Shown here: positions 1 through 10,675 of the stretch, one piece after another
Layout of the letters: each line of letters opens with the position of its first letter
Position numbering within the stretch: the stretch's first letter is position 1
Origin: Lumbricus rubellus
Lineage: Eukaryota; Annelida; Clitellata; Crassiclitellata; Lumbricidae
Direction: 5' to 3'
Length of the DNA: 64,000 nt
Assembly (NCBI GenBank): GCA_945859605.1
Contig: OX243815.1
Coordinates: 34,651,785-34,715,784 of the forward strand
The notes under the pieces: generated by a model
Databases searched by the model: none
Seen by the model: the letters and a program-made list of their open reading frames with translations, nothing else
What the model was told of the DNA's origin: nothing
Made by a program: the position numbers and the translations under genes

Positions 1-90
1 ATAAGCTTTTCCTCCGTTTTGGGTATACGCATAGACTAGAGGTAATTTTGGATGTTAAAAGTGGTGACGCTTTTTTAGCCTTTCCGCGCT

Positions 91-114
91 GTACGCACTT
101 GCGTAAGTGCGTAC
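91..114. repeat. short perfect inverted repeat (10-bp arms, 4-nt loop)
   Basis: GTACGCACTT, then GCGT, then AAGTGCGTAC can fold into a hairpin. It lies at the left edge of the LINE-A remnant and may mark the end of a neighbouring element or be chance. Confidence 0.4.
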
Positions 115-2312
115 GCCTAACGGCGCCCCTGCACCCGTCAGCCACATCGGACCACTCGCCCGTAGAATTTCCTTCCAACCCATACACAGCATTCGTATGA
201 TGCGGGGCTGGAAATCGCTCAACTATCAAACTCTGAGTAGTGCATTGCGTAGCTCAAAACTCGCTTCCGAACCCTCCTCTCTTGATTCCCTGTCAGTATC
301 GGAACTGTTCGACCTCTACTCCACCACCATGACTGAACTGGTGGACAATCTTCTTCCTCTGCGGAATGTCAAGACGCGTCTACGACCCCTTGCAGCTTGG
401 GTCGATGGTGAATGTCGCCATCATCGTCGTCGTGCACGGTGCTTAGACAGAGGTTCAAGAGGTCCAAATGATGGACTGGCATGGGTCACTCAACTTCGGT
501 CACTCCATCGATTTCTTCGCCAAACGGAAGCAGAGTTTTGGGAGAACCTCGTGACCCGAAATGAAAAGAACCCGAAACGACTCTGGACTTAAATCAAAGG
601 CCTCCTGGTTCAAACCTCCCGCTCGTCTGCTGCTCCTTCCTTCTCTGCCAATGACTTCCTTCAGGTGATGACTGAGAAGATTGCAAGTCTTCGAGCATCA
701 ACGGCTGGTGCTCCTTTATCTCAATTTTCTAGGACAGATTTCAAATTTGACGGTTTTCGTTACATCATAAAGGATGAACTCCGTCGCATTATTATTTCTT
801 CGAACCAGAAATCGTGTGAACTTGATCCACTTCCTCCGTTTGCTCTTGTTAACATTCTAGATGACATTGCTCCATTTTTAGTGTACATGTTTAATGTACA
901 TGTTTAATAGTGTACATGTTTAATAGGTAACCTGAAGGTAACCTCCCAGCATGCCAAAAACGGGCTATATTTTCCCTACTCTTAAGAAAGCTAACCTTGA
1001 ATCAAAGGCCTCCTCTGTCAAAATTACCGTCCTATCTCTAACCTTCTGTTTATCTCTAAAACTCTTGAGAGACTTTTCTCCATCCAGCTGCTCCCTTACC
1101 TTGAGCATTCTGGACTCCTGCCACCCAGCCAATCTGGGTTTAGAGGGCATCACTCCACAGAAACTGCTCTTTTATCTCTCCTCTCTGATATCTATTCGGC
1201 CATTGATGAGTCTCATTTAACTCTCCTGGCGCTCTTTGATGGCTTTGATATGGTTGACCATGAGATCCTGCATGCAGCGTCTTCAACTTTCTTGTGGCCT
1301 CTCTGCACCCCCTCTTAACTGGTTCAAATCTTACCCTTCAGATGGCCGTCCTTGGTGATTCCAGAACGACCTTGGCTAAATCAGTTCTAGGCCCAATCTT
1401 GTATATATTTTATACGATGTCCAGGCCTTTGTGCATGGTGCTCCTGCGGATCAGGTTGTTCTTGTGGGACTGATCGACTCCTTGTCACACGATCTCCACG
1501 CATGGATGTCTGCCAACCACTTTGCCTTAATCCCACTAAGATGCAATTGATCTGGTTTGGTACTAAACAACAGCTCCTTAAACTTAACTTCCCTCTCTTG
1601 TCCTCAATGTACCCTGACTTTACATTTACATTTAGTGTCCGTGATTTGGGTGTCGCTCTTGATAGAACCCTTTCGCTCTCTTATCACCTCTCACAGTTGA
1701 CACGCTCATGTTATTATCACGGTCACCTGAGGCGTCTGAGAGCCATCAGAAGATCTGTTTCCTCTTCTGTATTTAAAACCATTGTTCATGATTTTATTTG
1801 CTGTCGAATCGACTATTGCAACTCACTATTTGCTGGGCTTCCCAAAGTTCGCTTATCCTCTCTTCACTCAGTTATGAACTCAGCAGCCAGACTCCTTGCT
1901 CGTCTACCTCGCTACTCCCACATTTCTACCTACATGACTTATGTTCTTCACTTGCTTCCCGTTGCCTCTCGTATCCGATTCAAGGTACTGCTCTTAGTTT
2001 CGAAAGCTCAAGCTGGACAAGCTCCCGAATACCTTTTTTACTTGATGCATAAACCCCTCTCTGCAGTCTCTTCGCGGCCTCTCCGGTCTGCTGATCGACT
2101 TGATCTATTGGTTCCAAGGACAAGGACTGCCATGGCCCAACACCGTGCCTTTGCCGTTGTAGGCCCTTCTTTGTGGAATGGCCTCCCTCACACTATCCGT
2201 AGTAAGATCTTCTTGTGGGTATCATCTTCAGCCCTTCGCTACTTGAAGTCCTTTTCATTTCCTCGGAGCTGTCACGCTGAGAGCGTGACTGTAAGAGGCG
2301 CTTTATAAATGC
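100..2312 (+). pseudogene. LINE-A non-LTR retrotransposon (CR1-like), 5'-truncated and frameshifted
   Basis: This is a decayed copy of the pol ORF of a CR1/L2-like non-LTR retrotransposon, which copies its RNA by target-primed reverse transcription. Reading in broken frames, 107-592 holds the linker after the endonuclease domain (QPIHSIRMMRGWKS), and 665-907 the start of the RT domain (SCELDPLPPFAL). The palm region at about 1000-1500 is badly frameshifted. 1502-2308 is an open C-terminal stretch of 268 codons with family signatures such as SCYYHGHLRRLRAIRRSVSS, DYCNSLFAGLP and FAVVGPSLWNGLP. The 3' end runs directly into a (CATAC)n tail. Related copies in this window lie at 4275-4802, 43258-44030 and, split by a 20-kb insertion, 11788-12573 plus 33176-34828. 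The family assignment is by motif recognition; the exact clade is uncertain. Confidence 0.85.
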
Positions 2313-2403
2313 TCATATACCATACCATACCATACCATACCATACCATACCATACCATACCATACCATACCATACCATACCATACCATACCATACCATAC
2401 CAC
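2313..2403 (+). repeat. (CATAC)n 3' tail of LINE-A
   Basis: A pentanucleotide run of about 17 near-perfect units immediately follows the LINE-A stop and its short AT-rich 3' UTR. The split LINE-A copy has a comparable (ATACA)n tail at 11789-11838, so the repeat is part of the element's 3' end rather than an independent microsatellite. Confidence 0.8.
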
Positions 2404-2489
2404 ACATACATACATGTACATACATAGATACATACATACAGACTATTTATGCATATATGTATGTATATACATGTATATACGTATATATG

Positions 2490-2970
2490 CATGTGCGGTT
2501 GTATGTATGTATGTATGCATGCATGTGTGTATGTATGGATGTATGTATGTATGTATGTATGTATGTATGTATGTATGTATGTATGTATGTATGTATGTAT
2601 GTATGTATGTATGTATGTATGTATGTATGTATGTATGTATGTATGTATGTATGTATGTATGTATGTATGTATGTATGTATGTATGTTGTATGTATGTATG
2701 TATGTATGTATGTATGTATGTATGTATGTATGTATGTATGTATGTATGTATGTATGCGTGTATGTATGTATGTATGTATGCATGTATGTATGTATGTATG
2801 TATGTATGTATGTATGTATGTATGTATGTATGTATGTATGTATGTATGTATGTGTATGTATGTATGTATGTATGTATGTTTGTATGTATGTATGTATGTA
2901 TTTATGTATGTACGTATGTACATATGTATGCATGTATGTATGCATGCATGCATGTATGTGTGTATGTATA
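2490..2970. repeat. (GTAT)n microsatellite, about 480 bp
   Basis: A nearly uninterrupted tetranucleotide run with occasional variant units (GCAT, GTGT, a GTTGTAT slip at 2684). It is open in several frames on both strands, giving low-complexity Met-Tyr-Val-Cys or Ile-His-Thr-Tyr strings that I do not regard as genes. Confidence 0.95.
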
Positions 2971-2975
2971 TGTAT

Positions 2976-3730
2976 GGGGAACGGACATTAGCCCTCCTGG
3001 ACATTAGCCCCCTCCGGACATTAGCCCCCCGGACATTAGCCCTCCCCGAGGTAGGACATTAGCCCCCCCCCCAGTCATACATTGCACATTAGTTTAACAT
3101 TGTGAGAATATGTTAATTGGAGGTTTAATATGCATAATATGTAAGGTTTCTCATAAATGTAAAAAAAATCTAAGGTCTGTGAATTTCATATGAAGTTTAA
3201 AGATAATATATTATTTCTAAAAACTTGTCGTCGACTACGCTTTTCGTAAATCCAAAGTATATGTACAAAGACAGCGTTCAGAGTTTACCATAGCTGTAAA
3301 AGATGACTCTGGTCTGTGAAGGATGATTGGATCATTTCTAATCAGAGTTTAAATGGAAACGACGCTAATAAGTCTATGAAGCTGAGACGTAGCCTAACTA
3401 ACGTTAACAAACCTTTCTTGCAGGAAGCTAAACAAATAGACTGTATAGGCCCTACATACGATTCCCAGTCCTTCATTTCGAATACAAGTCTATATGCCTT
3501 CTGACACAAATAGAACCTAAATGACACCAAGAAGTTTCGTATGCATGCGAATGCCATTGACAATTTATCAGTTACGGCACTATTCGATGATTTGCACAAG
3601 AAGGGGGCTAATGTCCGGGGGGCCAATGTCCTAGCAAAAATGGTGGGGGGCTAATGTCCGGGGGGCAAATGTCCGGGGGGAAACTATGTCCGGGGGGGCT
3701 AATGTCCAGGGGGGCTAATGTCCTACACTT
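2976..3730. mobile_element. foldback-like element E1, word GGACATTAGCCCCC
   Basis: The left arm (2976-3075) is a run of GGACATTAGCCCCC-type units. The right arm (3603-3730) holds the same word in inverse orientation (GGGGGGCTAATGTCC). The outermost bases differ between ends: GGGGAACGGACATTAG on the left, and AAGTGTAGGACATTAG read inward on the right. Flanks GTATATGTAT (2966-2975) and GTATACGTAT (3731-3740) form a target duplication of about 9-10 bp with one mismatch. The interior has no credible ORF. Sequence just inside both arms matches, inverted, the subterminal regions of the larger element at 45489-49122, so the two are long and short members of one family. It is non-autonomous. Confidence 0.75.
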
Positions 3731-3740
3731 GTATACGTAT

Positions 3741-3842
3741 ACGGGGTAAATGTCTTAGGGTGGGGGAAATGTCCGGGGAAATTGTCCGGGGGGAAATGTC
3801 CGAGGGGGGAAATGTCCAGAAGGAAATGTCCGTTCAGCATGT
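3741..3842. mobile_element. single end of another foldback-like element, word GGACATTTCCCCCC
   Basis: Inverted units of a variant word (GGGGGGAAATGTCC) end at AAATGTCCGTTC, the same end skeleton (GAACGGACA read inward) as the left end of the element just before it. I cannot find the partner arm. It abuts RTE LINE sequence at about 3843, so it is probably a truncated element. Confidence 0.5.
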
Positions 3843-4205
3843 CCAGCCATTCTCCTTCTACTCCTCTTTGTCGTGATCACTATGGAAGTATATAAGCGCA
3901 ACTTGGTGTTTCCGCCGATCGCTGCGGCCCTTCCAATTATTGTTCTTGTTTCTATTTCTATGTCGCCGTCACTGGACAAGTAGCTTCCCAGGTATTGAAA
4001 TTTGTCCACATACTCTACTGGGCACTGGTTTGCTATGACCGGTGGGAACTCATTCTTTCCAATTACCTTTGCCTTTGTTTTCTCTGTACTGATGTATAAA
4101 CCCAGCTTTGCTCCAAACTCATGTACGTTGTCCGTCATTTCCTGCATGTCCTCGAGTGCCTTACTCATCAGCACCACATCATCATCCGCAAAATCTAAAT
4201 CCGCC
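3843..4205 (-). pseudogene. RTE-type LINE reverse transcriptase fragment
   Basis: Read on the minus strand this encodes FADDDVVLMSK, the RT motif C region of RTE-like elements, followed by YVDKFQYLGSYLSSDGDIE and RTIIGRAAAI, the conserved stretch after the palm. Only about 120 residues remain; both ends are broken and the 3' side is cut by the word array at 3741-3842. Other RTE pieces lie at 36893-38640, 44320-44830 and 63613-63975. Confidence 0.75.
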
Positions 4206-4274
4206 TAAATTCTCATGACCACATTTTATTTAAAATGCTGGGTTGTTTCCTTACATTGGCTAAATTGCATCTGG

Positions 4275-4802
4275 CTAAAAGTCTTGCGTATCTATGGATT
4301 TACATGGTGCCTCTTGCAGACTAATGATCAAGGCACAGAAACCTCGGTGAAAAGAACCTGTAATGAATCTAGCTCTCAGTGAGGAATGAAAATCATTCCA
4401 ATTGGAGAGATCCACCACTGCAAATGTCCGATGTTGAACCATTGCAATCATAGCCCTAGATACAAAGCGATAAAAAAAATGACCAGGAGAGCACAAGAAG
4501 TGAGATGAAGATACCAATGAAGGATTTCGCACATAGTCTGAGAGTTCCTCAGAGGCATCTCCATCTCCCATCTGCAATCATGACACCAGAAAAATGGACG
4601 TGCAAGACTTCAAGCATATATGTGCAAAGCGAGAAATTCGAGCTATGAACTTATTTGAAGCATTTAAGATCAACTTCAGAGGAAATATGCTACTTTCAGA
4701 AGCGCATAAGAAGCGTGTTGCAGAAGCATATGTGGAAACAGACAAATAAATGTAGTAACTGTAATGATTAAAAAAGAGGGGGAGACCATTTTGTACATAC
4801 AT
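4275..4802 (-). pseudogene. LINE-A 3' end fragment, minus strand
   Basis: 4802-4578 encodes ILNASNKFIARISRFAHI and 4577-4275 encodes AMIAMVQHRTFAVVDLSNW. These correspond in order to the NSAARLLARLPRYSHI and RTAMAQHRAFAVVGPSLW stretches of the plus-strand LINE-A copy at 100-2312. It is strongly decayed with several frameshifts. Confidence 0.65.
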
Positions 4803-5037
4803 ATACTCTACTATTTTTCAATTCACAAAGCATCTCTCACACAGTACAACTATTCAGAGGCGCTCCCAGTGCAACGGATTCCCTGAAAAACAAATTTGAA
4901 GGAAATGTGCAGAAACAATAGCGCTTCAAGATAAGATCAAAGTAGTAGGGAGGCCGTTAAAACAGCAAAGAGCCAACAGAAGCAAAGGCACGATGCGATG
5001 CTGGAGCAGTCCGAGAAAAGTCATGATGGTCTAAAAC

Positions 5038-5090
5038 AGCATTTCCCAAACTTTTTGGACCACGGAGTGACGGAACCCTTCGCGTCCTAA
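5038..5090. mobile_element. hAT-like terminal fragment
   Basis: CAGCATTTCCCAAACTTTTTGG followed by CCACGGAGTGACGGAACC resembles the terminal inverted repeat of Charlie/hAT-type elements. No partner end or target duplication was found, so this is a single-end remnant. Confidence 0.4.
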
Positions 5091-5124
5091 TATTTTATGA
5101 GGTGCGAGAGTCACCTTAAAAAAC

Positions 5125-5215
5125 CATTTGGGTACGATCAGTAAGATACGAGTGGGACCAAAGAAGAGGAAGGCCACTAAGACCAAGAAAGTTTCAAGGC
5201 GACGCAATACCTACA
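5125..5215 (-). pseudogene. small LINE-A fragment, minus strand
   Basis: About 90 bp match the LINE-A copy at 43490-43580 almost base for base (CATTTGGGTACGATCAGTAAG ... GGCCACTAAGACC). It has no reading frame of its own. Confidence 0.6.
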
Positions 5216-5217
5216 AA

Positions 5218-6215
5218 GGAGCCCCGGCTCCATTCTCCCACAAGGCTCTATCCTGGCTCCTTTACTGTACTTGTGCGACACTTCTGACATTGGCATGCTC
5301 TTGACATCTTACGGCGTGCTACACCAGCTGTATGCAGATGACACACAGGCATATATGCACTGACCTCCACTCGCAGTCATTGAGGCCGCCCGCACCATGC
5401 TACAAGCAATGGGGATTTCACAGATTGGATGTCCTCAAACAGACTCGGCCTCAATGCCCAAAAACCCCAATTTATTTGGTTGGGCACAAGGCAACAGATG
5501 GTTGAGTTCGACCTGAGCGTTCTCTCTTCCCAGTTCCCATCGATGACTTTTTTCGGTGGTGCGTGATCTTGAAGTGCTCCTGGACTCCTAACGCACCCAT
5601 GCATCGCATATAGATCAGGTATGCCGTAGCTGCTACTACCAACTGCAACAGCTCAGGTTCATTGCTCGCTCTCTGACTTCTAAGGCTACAAGATTCCCTT
5701 GTCCATGCATTTATACTTAGCAGCCTCGATTACTGGTCTCGCATGGGATCGGATTGAGAGGTTGGAGAGGGTCAACCGAGCTGCTGCGCGACTTATTGGG
5801 GGTCCCCCAAGTCGGACTGCGTATCCCAATATATGCACGATGTCTTGCTCTGGCTTTCTTTCCCACAGCGCATCTCATTTATGATTGCATTTTTGGTGTC
5901 ACGATGCTTATCAGGCTGGGCACCCTCCTATGTGAGCTTTACCTCCCCCTTTCCACTTGCATAGGCTTCTGCGCACTGTGCTCTGCTGTCCATGGTGACC
6001 TAATGATTCCTTTCACTCGGTCTTCGACAAAGCAGAGCCGTTCGTTCTCTGTGGTTGGTCCAACAACCTGGAATGGGCTTCCCTTGGCTATGCGAACCTC
6101 CCAAGCTGTTCTCAATTTCACAAACTGTTTAAGACTTTTTCGCTTGACCTCAGTCGGGAGAGACTCTGAGTAGGTACCTTGAAGGGGCGCTAGATAAATT
6201 CTGATTGATTGATTT
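5218..6215 (+). pseudogene. LINE-B non-LTR retrotransposon fragment with (GATT)n tail
   Basis: A frameshifted RT begins at LPQGSILAPLLYLCDTSDI (motif B), followed by HQLYADDTQAYMH (motif C, YADD). The thumb and C-terminal part follow in several frames, including RMGSDWE and the SRAVLCGWSN region. It ends with GGGCGCTAGATAAATTCTG and a short GATT tail. It is related to LINE-A but distinct. Two further 3' ends of the same lineage lie at 7182-8655 (split) and 39586-40078. Confidence 0.75.
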
Positions 6216-6458
6216 TTAGTGAACAAAAGGGATAAGAGAACGATTTCTGTATAATGATGACCTCCGAATCCAAACTGGACAGTTACCAGGAGCCTAGTTT
6301 GCTCAAAGTTGGAAAGAAGCTAAAGGGAAACTAGCTTCTCAAGAGTCTCTGAGAGGAATGAAAGCAAAGGTAAATGACTGAACAAGTGAATGGCAATTAA
6401 GTTTTTCATTCTTTTATAAAATTACTATGCAAATCTGAAGTACTACTGCCAGACCAAC

Positions 6459-6636
6459 CTCCAAAGCAGTACCCCAAGGCAGTGCTGCCTTGCAGATCTA
6501 CAGTCTGTGAATTGGTTCCTCTCTCCAGAAGTAAATTCACAACATCCACATGACCATGAAATGAAGCAGTCATCAAAGCAGTCGTATGTAGATTTGTAAA
6601 TTTTGCACTGCTATCAGCTCCATGATCCAAAAGTAC
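6459..6636 (-). CDS. ankyrin-repeat gene, exon C
   Basis: Minus-strand exon encoding VLLDHGADSSAKFTNLHTTA, then LMTASFHGHVDVVNLLLERG, then TNSQTVDLQGSTALGYCFG: the end of one ankyrin repeat, a complete second repeat and the start of a third. The acceptor is TTGTTAG|GTACTT at 6637. Reading starts in phase 0, matching the phase-0 end of exon B, and joining the two gives HVK-VLLDHGAD, a regular repeat. The 3' boundary is uncertain: GGAG|GTTGGT at 6459 is my best guess, but GGG|GTACTG slightly upstream is also possible. Ankyrin repeats mediate protein-protein contacts. I do not recognise the orthologue. Confidence 0.75.
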
Positions 6637-7181
6637 CTAACAACATAATGTTGTTTTCCAATTTACCCAATTTACTTTACATTTTTCGGCAACAGTCTTC
6701 TTACAGAACCTATGAACTGCTGTTCCAACACAAGACATAAGCTTACAAATGTTAACGACACAAAACGCTCCTGCAAAATGATATTTTACAATGTAATCAG
6801 TGAATATAATATTTTATCACTTGCATTAAATTTTAATTGGCAGCCACACGCCTTTAATGGCAGCCACAAGAGAGTTAAAAAACCCTGTGACGTTTTCAAT
6901 TTCTGTACTACAGTCAGAAATTCAAATGTCTTCTATGTAGGATAACTTGATCGTCTTAGCATCGCGCTGTTTTGCTGGCGTGCGCTGTAAACCAAGAACT
7001 GCACAGAGAAATTAGAAATTTTAGAAAAGATGCTTAAATGCTTATCTTCAATGACATTCATCATAATATCTTGTGTTATATTGAATTGTAACTGACCATG
7101 TCCAGAAAAATTTCAACCCCTTTTTGTAAATATGAAAATAAATAGTAAATGTGCATAAATTTTGAAAATTAAATCCTGACA
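6637..7181. other. intron sequence with one copy of a dispersed repeat
   Basis: AT-rich intron. At about 6947-7010 it holds AACTTGATCGTCTTAGC...GTGCGCTGTAAACCAAGAACTGCA, which recurs in the same orientation at 8878-8945. I see no other gene or element here. Confidence 0.6.
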
Positions 7182-8655
7182 CCATGACAGGTTGGAGAGG
7201 GTCACATCGGTCAGTGTTTAATCTAGACGTCTCTGGGGGAAGCTCCCCCCAGGATTGACATTTCTCCCCCACCCAGAAAAATTTGACAAAATGATATTCT
7301 TTTTTAGTTACTATTTTCATCATTGTTTTACATGGTGTTATAATATACCGTTATGTTATTGAATATTGTATGATTATAATGACATTGTTTACTATTATTA
7401 TGTATGATACTATCATGTTGCAATGAATACAACTTACTGTATATATATTTGTATAAACAATATTTTTTAAAAACTAAAAACAGATATGACATTTCCTCCA
7501 GAAATTTGACAAAATGATAAGTTTTAGTTGCTGTTTACATCATCGTATTACGTGAACTGTTATAATATTGTAATACTATTAATTATTATATGGTTAATGC
7601 ATGCTTATAATGTTATTATTTACTTGTATAATATATGATACAATCCTGCTAAAATGGGAATAACTCACTGCTAATATTTGTACAAATACTACTTTTGTAT
7701 AACTGAATGGCTTGTCACCAGTGGTATCCTTCAAATTTTAAACTGTAAAATTTCAAACTGTTTAGTCCTATTATTTCAACACATATTATAGTAAAACCTA
7801 AAAACAGCATTATTCTACACATGGTTTCCTGAATTTGGTACCGGTAGTTCTTGGTTGGTTTGTGTAGCATTAAATATGATTTCAGAACGTATGTCCTGGT
7901 CAGCAATTCAGACCATCTTGGGAAGCAGGGTTAAACTGATATAGTCCTGAAAAGTCAGCTTATATAGGATATTATTGTTTTCATGTCTGCATTTATTCAT
8001 TAGAATAACTCAGCAACAAGAGAACTGAGCTGCTGAACTCGATACATAAAGATATTTTTTATTGTAATTATTATCAAATATATACATATAAAACCCTAAA
8101 ACCCTTTTTTTTCAGTACTGAATAGTCTAATGGAGTTATTTTGCTAAAATGGCACCTTAAAAGAGTACCATTACAGTGTGGAAATAAGCCCTCCCCTCCC
8201 CCAAAAAAATATTGGTTAAGTGTTGCTTATATCTGTTGATGTCGATTGCCCCCCCCCCAGAAACCTGAATCCCCCCCCCAGCGGATGGGGACCAGATTAA
8301 ACACTGCACATCGGTGACTTATTGAGGGTTCACCAAGTCCGACCGTTTAACCCAATGCATGCGCGAGGTCATGCACTGGCTTTCTTTCCCGCAGTGCATC
8401 TCATTTAGGATTGCATCTCTGGTGTGGCAATGCTTATCAGGCTGGGTACCATCTTATCTGTGTGAGCTTTGCCTCCCCTTTCCACTTGCATAGGCCGCCG
8501 CAAACTGCACTCTGCTGTCCATATGGTGACTTAATGGTTCCTTTCACTCGCTCTGCAGCATTGCACAGTGCAGAGGCGTTCGTTCTCTGTGGATGGTTGT
8601 GCATCTGAGTAGATACCTTGAAGGAGCGCTATATAAATTATGGTTGATTGATAAT
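7182..8655 (+). pseudogene. LINE-B 3' fragment, split by a DNA element at 7212-8306
   Basis: GGTTGGAGAGGGTCACATCGGT (7190-7211) and GACTTATTGAGGGTTCACCAAG (8316 onward) correspond to the continuous LINE-B sequence at about 5760-5815. The fragment continues to TGAAGGAGCGCTATATAAATTATGG and a short TGAT tail at about 8650. It is non-coding remnant. Confidence 0.7.
7212..8306. mobile_element. DNA element with CAGTGTTTAATCT terminal repeats and 9-bp target duplication
   Basis: The ends are CAGTGTTTAATCTAGACG and CCAGATTAAACACTG, imperfect inverted repeats of about 13 bp. CACATCGGT occurs immediately on both sides (7203-7211 and 8307-8315), and LINE-B continues across once one copy is removed. 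Inside, two diverged tandem units of about 220 bp begin at AGAAAAATTTGACAAAATGAT (7275) and AGAAATTTGACAAAATGATAA (7500). C/G-rich runs sit near both ends. No transposase ORF. Confidence 0.7.
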
Positions 8656-8877
8656 AACTTAATAAGCCATACATGTCAAAAGGATCCTGTAAAAAAAGTC
8701 GTGAAATGTCAAATTTTAGGCTGAAATAATATTTTCAGAAAATGGCATTGAGCCCAGGAAGACAAAGGTTTATTTTTACAAAACATTGCGGTAAAACAAA
8801 CAACACGTCATAAAATATTTATTAGATGGACATTAGGCGGCCTTAAAAGGCTTATAATAATTAATTGACTTAGAATT

Positions 8878-8945
8878 AACTTGATCGTCTTAGCGTCGTG
8901 TGGTTTTGCTGTCGTGCGCTGTAAACCAAGAACCGCATAGAGAAA
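8878..8945. repeat. second copy of dispersed repeat (see 6947-7010)
   Basis: AACTTGATCGTCTTAGCGTC ... GTGCGCTGTAAACCAAGAAC matches the copy near 6947. The two bracket the LINE-B/DNA-element block. The origin is unknown. Confidence 0.6.
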
Positions 8946-8975
8946 TAAAAGATTGTATAAGTGCAAGAGCTTGGT

Positions 8976-9173
8976 TTATTTAAGCCAAGAAGAGAGTCCA
9001 TAGCTACCTACATCTATTGGTAACAGAAATGGCTTGTATGATTGGCATTTAAAAAAACTTTCATCCATGAAATTGCCAAGAAAGACATCAGTCATCTGCT
9101 TAAAATGCATTGAGAAACATCGAGTAACAAAGTCAGGCCATGAAGCCGAAGGTGGGCAATGCATACAGTGCAC
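8976..9173 (-). CDS. unrecognised 65-codon ORF, possible terminal exon or gene fragment
   Basis: The minus strand reads ...CPPSASWPDFVTRCFSMHF, then KQMTDVFLGNFMDESFFKCQ, ending DVGSYGLSSWLK and a stop. Amino-acid usage is mixed and non-repetitive, unlike the shadow frames nearby. It ends 11 bp from a hAT terminus at 9185. I do not recognise a domain and see no clear splice sites. It could be an exon, a fragment carried by a repeat, or chance. Because of its stop it cannot simply lie between exons B and C of the ankyrin gene. Confidence 0.2.
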   Translation of the reverse strand: MHCMHCPPSASWPDFVTRCFSMHFKQMTDVFLGNFMDESFFKCQSYKPFLLPIDVGSYGLSSWLK

Positions 9174-9184
9174 ACATTCTAGTC

Positions 9185-10345
9185 CAGAGGTTCTTAACAG
9201 GTGACACGTGTCATGAATTGACCGGGGGTGTGTTGTGTAAGAATGGTGAGTCGCAAATTCTCACTGCAGGCATGCATCCGCCATTCTTGCCTCAAACTGA
9301 GTTGCCTACTTAAATTAGCGGGCGTATGCTGTGAGAATCCCAAGCACTCTACAGGGTGGCGCAAAATAAATCGGACTATTAGTTTTTGCAATTAAAACTA
9401 TCATTAGACAGAAATGACACAGAAAAATGGCATCGGTTTGGCATCAAGGATTACGGCCAGACATTATAGCTCACTCTGGTAACAATTTCACTTTCCAGCA
9501 GGATGGGGCACCTGCTCATCGTTCACAAAAACAGCTGCTTTTCTCACGTTCCAGACCTTATTGAACCAGAAAATTGGCCAGCGAACAGTCCAGACTTGAA
9601 TCCCGTAGACTATTCGATCTATTCAGCAGCTTGTCTACAGGCAGAGAATTCGAGATATTGAACGTTTGAAAGAAGTTCTGACCGCATGCTGGGACGAAAT
9701 CAGCGAGGACGCTATTGGACCGTTTCGCAAGCGATTATTGTTGGTTTTCGCAGCAAACGGAGACAATTATTGAACATCACTTTGACTGAAATTTCTTACG
9801 CATTCAGAAAATTCTGAAATTGTACAGTTCATTCAATGTTACATTAATTGCCAAACCAATGCCATTTATTTTCATTTCTGTCTAATGATAGTTTTAAGGC
9901 GATAATTACTTATATTATTCAAGCGATGCGATAGCAAAGACTAATAGTCCGGTTTATTTTGCGCCACCCTGTATTTATCCCATTTATTTGCAATCTGGAG
10001 AGGCCACAATGTTGTCCTCATAGGTCTTGGCTCATAATTCCTGCATAGGCTAACCAGAAATACAGATTAAACTTTTAACAAACACTGTAACATTCAAAAA
10101 AAATTTGAAAAATTAAAATAAAGAAAGAAAAATTTGCGAATTTACAACTGATAACGTGCCATAGTCGGATGTCCATTTTCACCCTTCTTTCATCTTACGA
10201 GCGTAACAATAATTTATATATGAAAGTGGACAAAGTCCAGAAGCCACCAAGGTCACAACGGGTCGAAGTTTTAACTAAAAAAAGTCTTTACTTTTTACCA
10301 GTTTTCCTTTACACAAATTGAGCATTTTGAAAGACAACATTTTGG
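9185..10345. mobile_element. hAT-like non-autonomous element, copy 1, interrupted by a mariner element
   Basis: It starts CAGAGGTTCTTAACAGGTGACACG, the terminus of the same family as the complete copy at 35131-36272. Sequence after the mariner insertion (CCATTTATTTGCAATCTGGAG, GGCCACAATGTTGTCCTCAT) and at 10215-10345 (GGTCGAAGTTTTAACTAAAA) follows that copy in order. The right terminus is degraded, so the end is approximate. No transposase ORF. Confidence 0.65.
9352..9971 (+). mobile_element. Tc1/mariner-type element with decayed transposase
   Basis: TA target duplications (9350-9351, 9972-9973) flank inverted termini CAGGGTGGCGCAAAATAAA. Fragments of the DDE transposase C-terminal half can be read in shifting frames: FQQDGAPAHRSQKQ, then WPANSPDLNPVDYSI around 9500-9620. 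Those are the second aspartate region and the NSPDLNP motif. The ORF is frameshifted and the N-terminal half is missing, so it is inactive. Confidence 0.85.
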
Positions 10346-10464
10346 CAGCACTTTGCTCTTGCGCAAGAACTGCATGCATGCGTAAGAACAGCAGTACAGG
10401 CCATAAAAAATTAATCGTAATTGTAATCTCCAAATTTCAATAGCGCCACTCGAAAGCCAGCTTT

Positions 10465-10675
10465 TTCACAAGCGCTCTTATCCTTCAGAGGATTAGCACC
10501 ATCCTGGATGACCACATTGCAGTGGAACAGGCAGGCCACAGCACCTGCGACCAGGTTCTAGCGCTAACCACATACTTTGAAAACGGCTTCCAGAACAATC
10601 TGAAAACTGGAGCCGTCTTTCTGGACCTCAAAGCAGCATTCGACACAGTCTGGCATGCTGGGCTCCTGGAGCCGT
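10465..10675 (+). pseudogene. LINE reverse transcriptase fragment (jockey/I-like)
   Basis: A short RT piece reads STCDQVLALTTYFENGFQNN then KTGAVFLDLKAAFDTVWHA, i.e. the fingers region into motif A with its catalytic Asp. It ends abruptly at 10675. It differs from LINE-A, B, C and the array LINE. Confidence 0.7.

Noticed and set aside
2309..3062. Long ORFs on both strands made of Met-Tyr-Val-Cys or Ile-His-Thr-Tyr repeats
   Set aside because: They are translations of the CATAC and GTAT simple repeats in every frame; no sequence complexity or initiation context.
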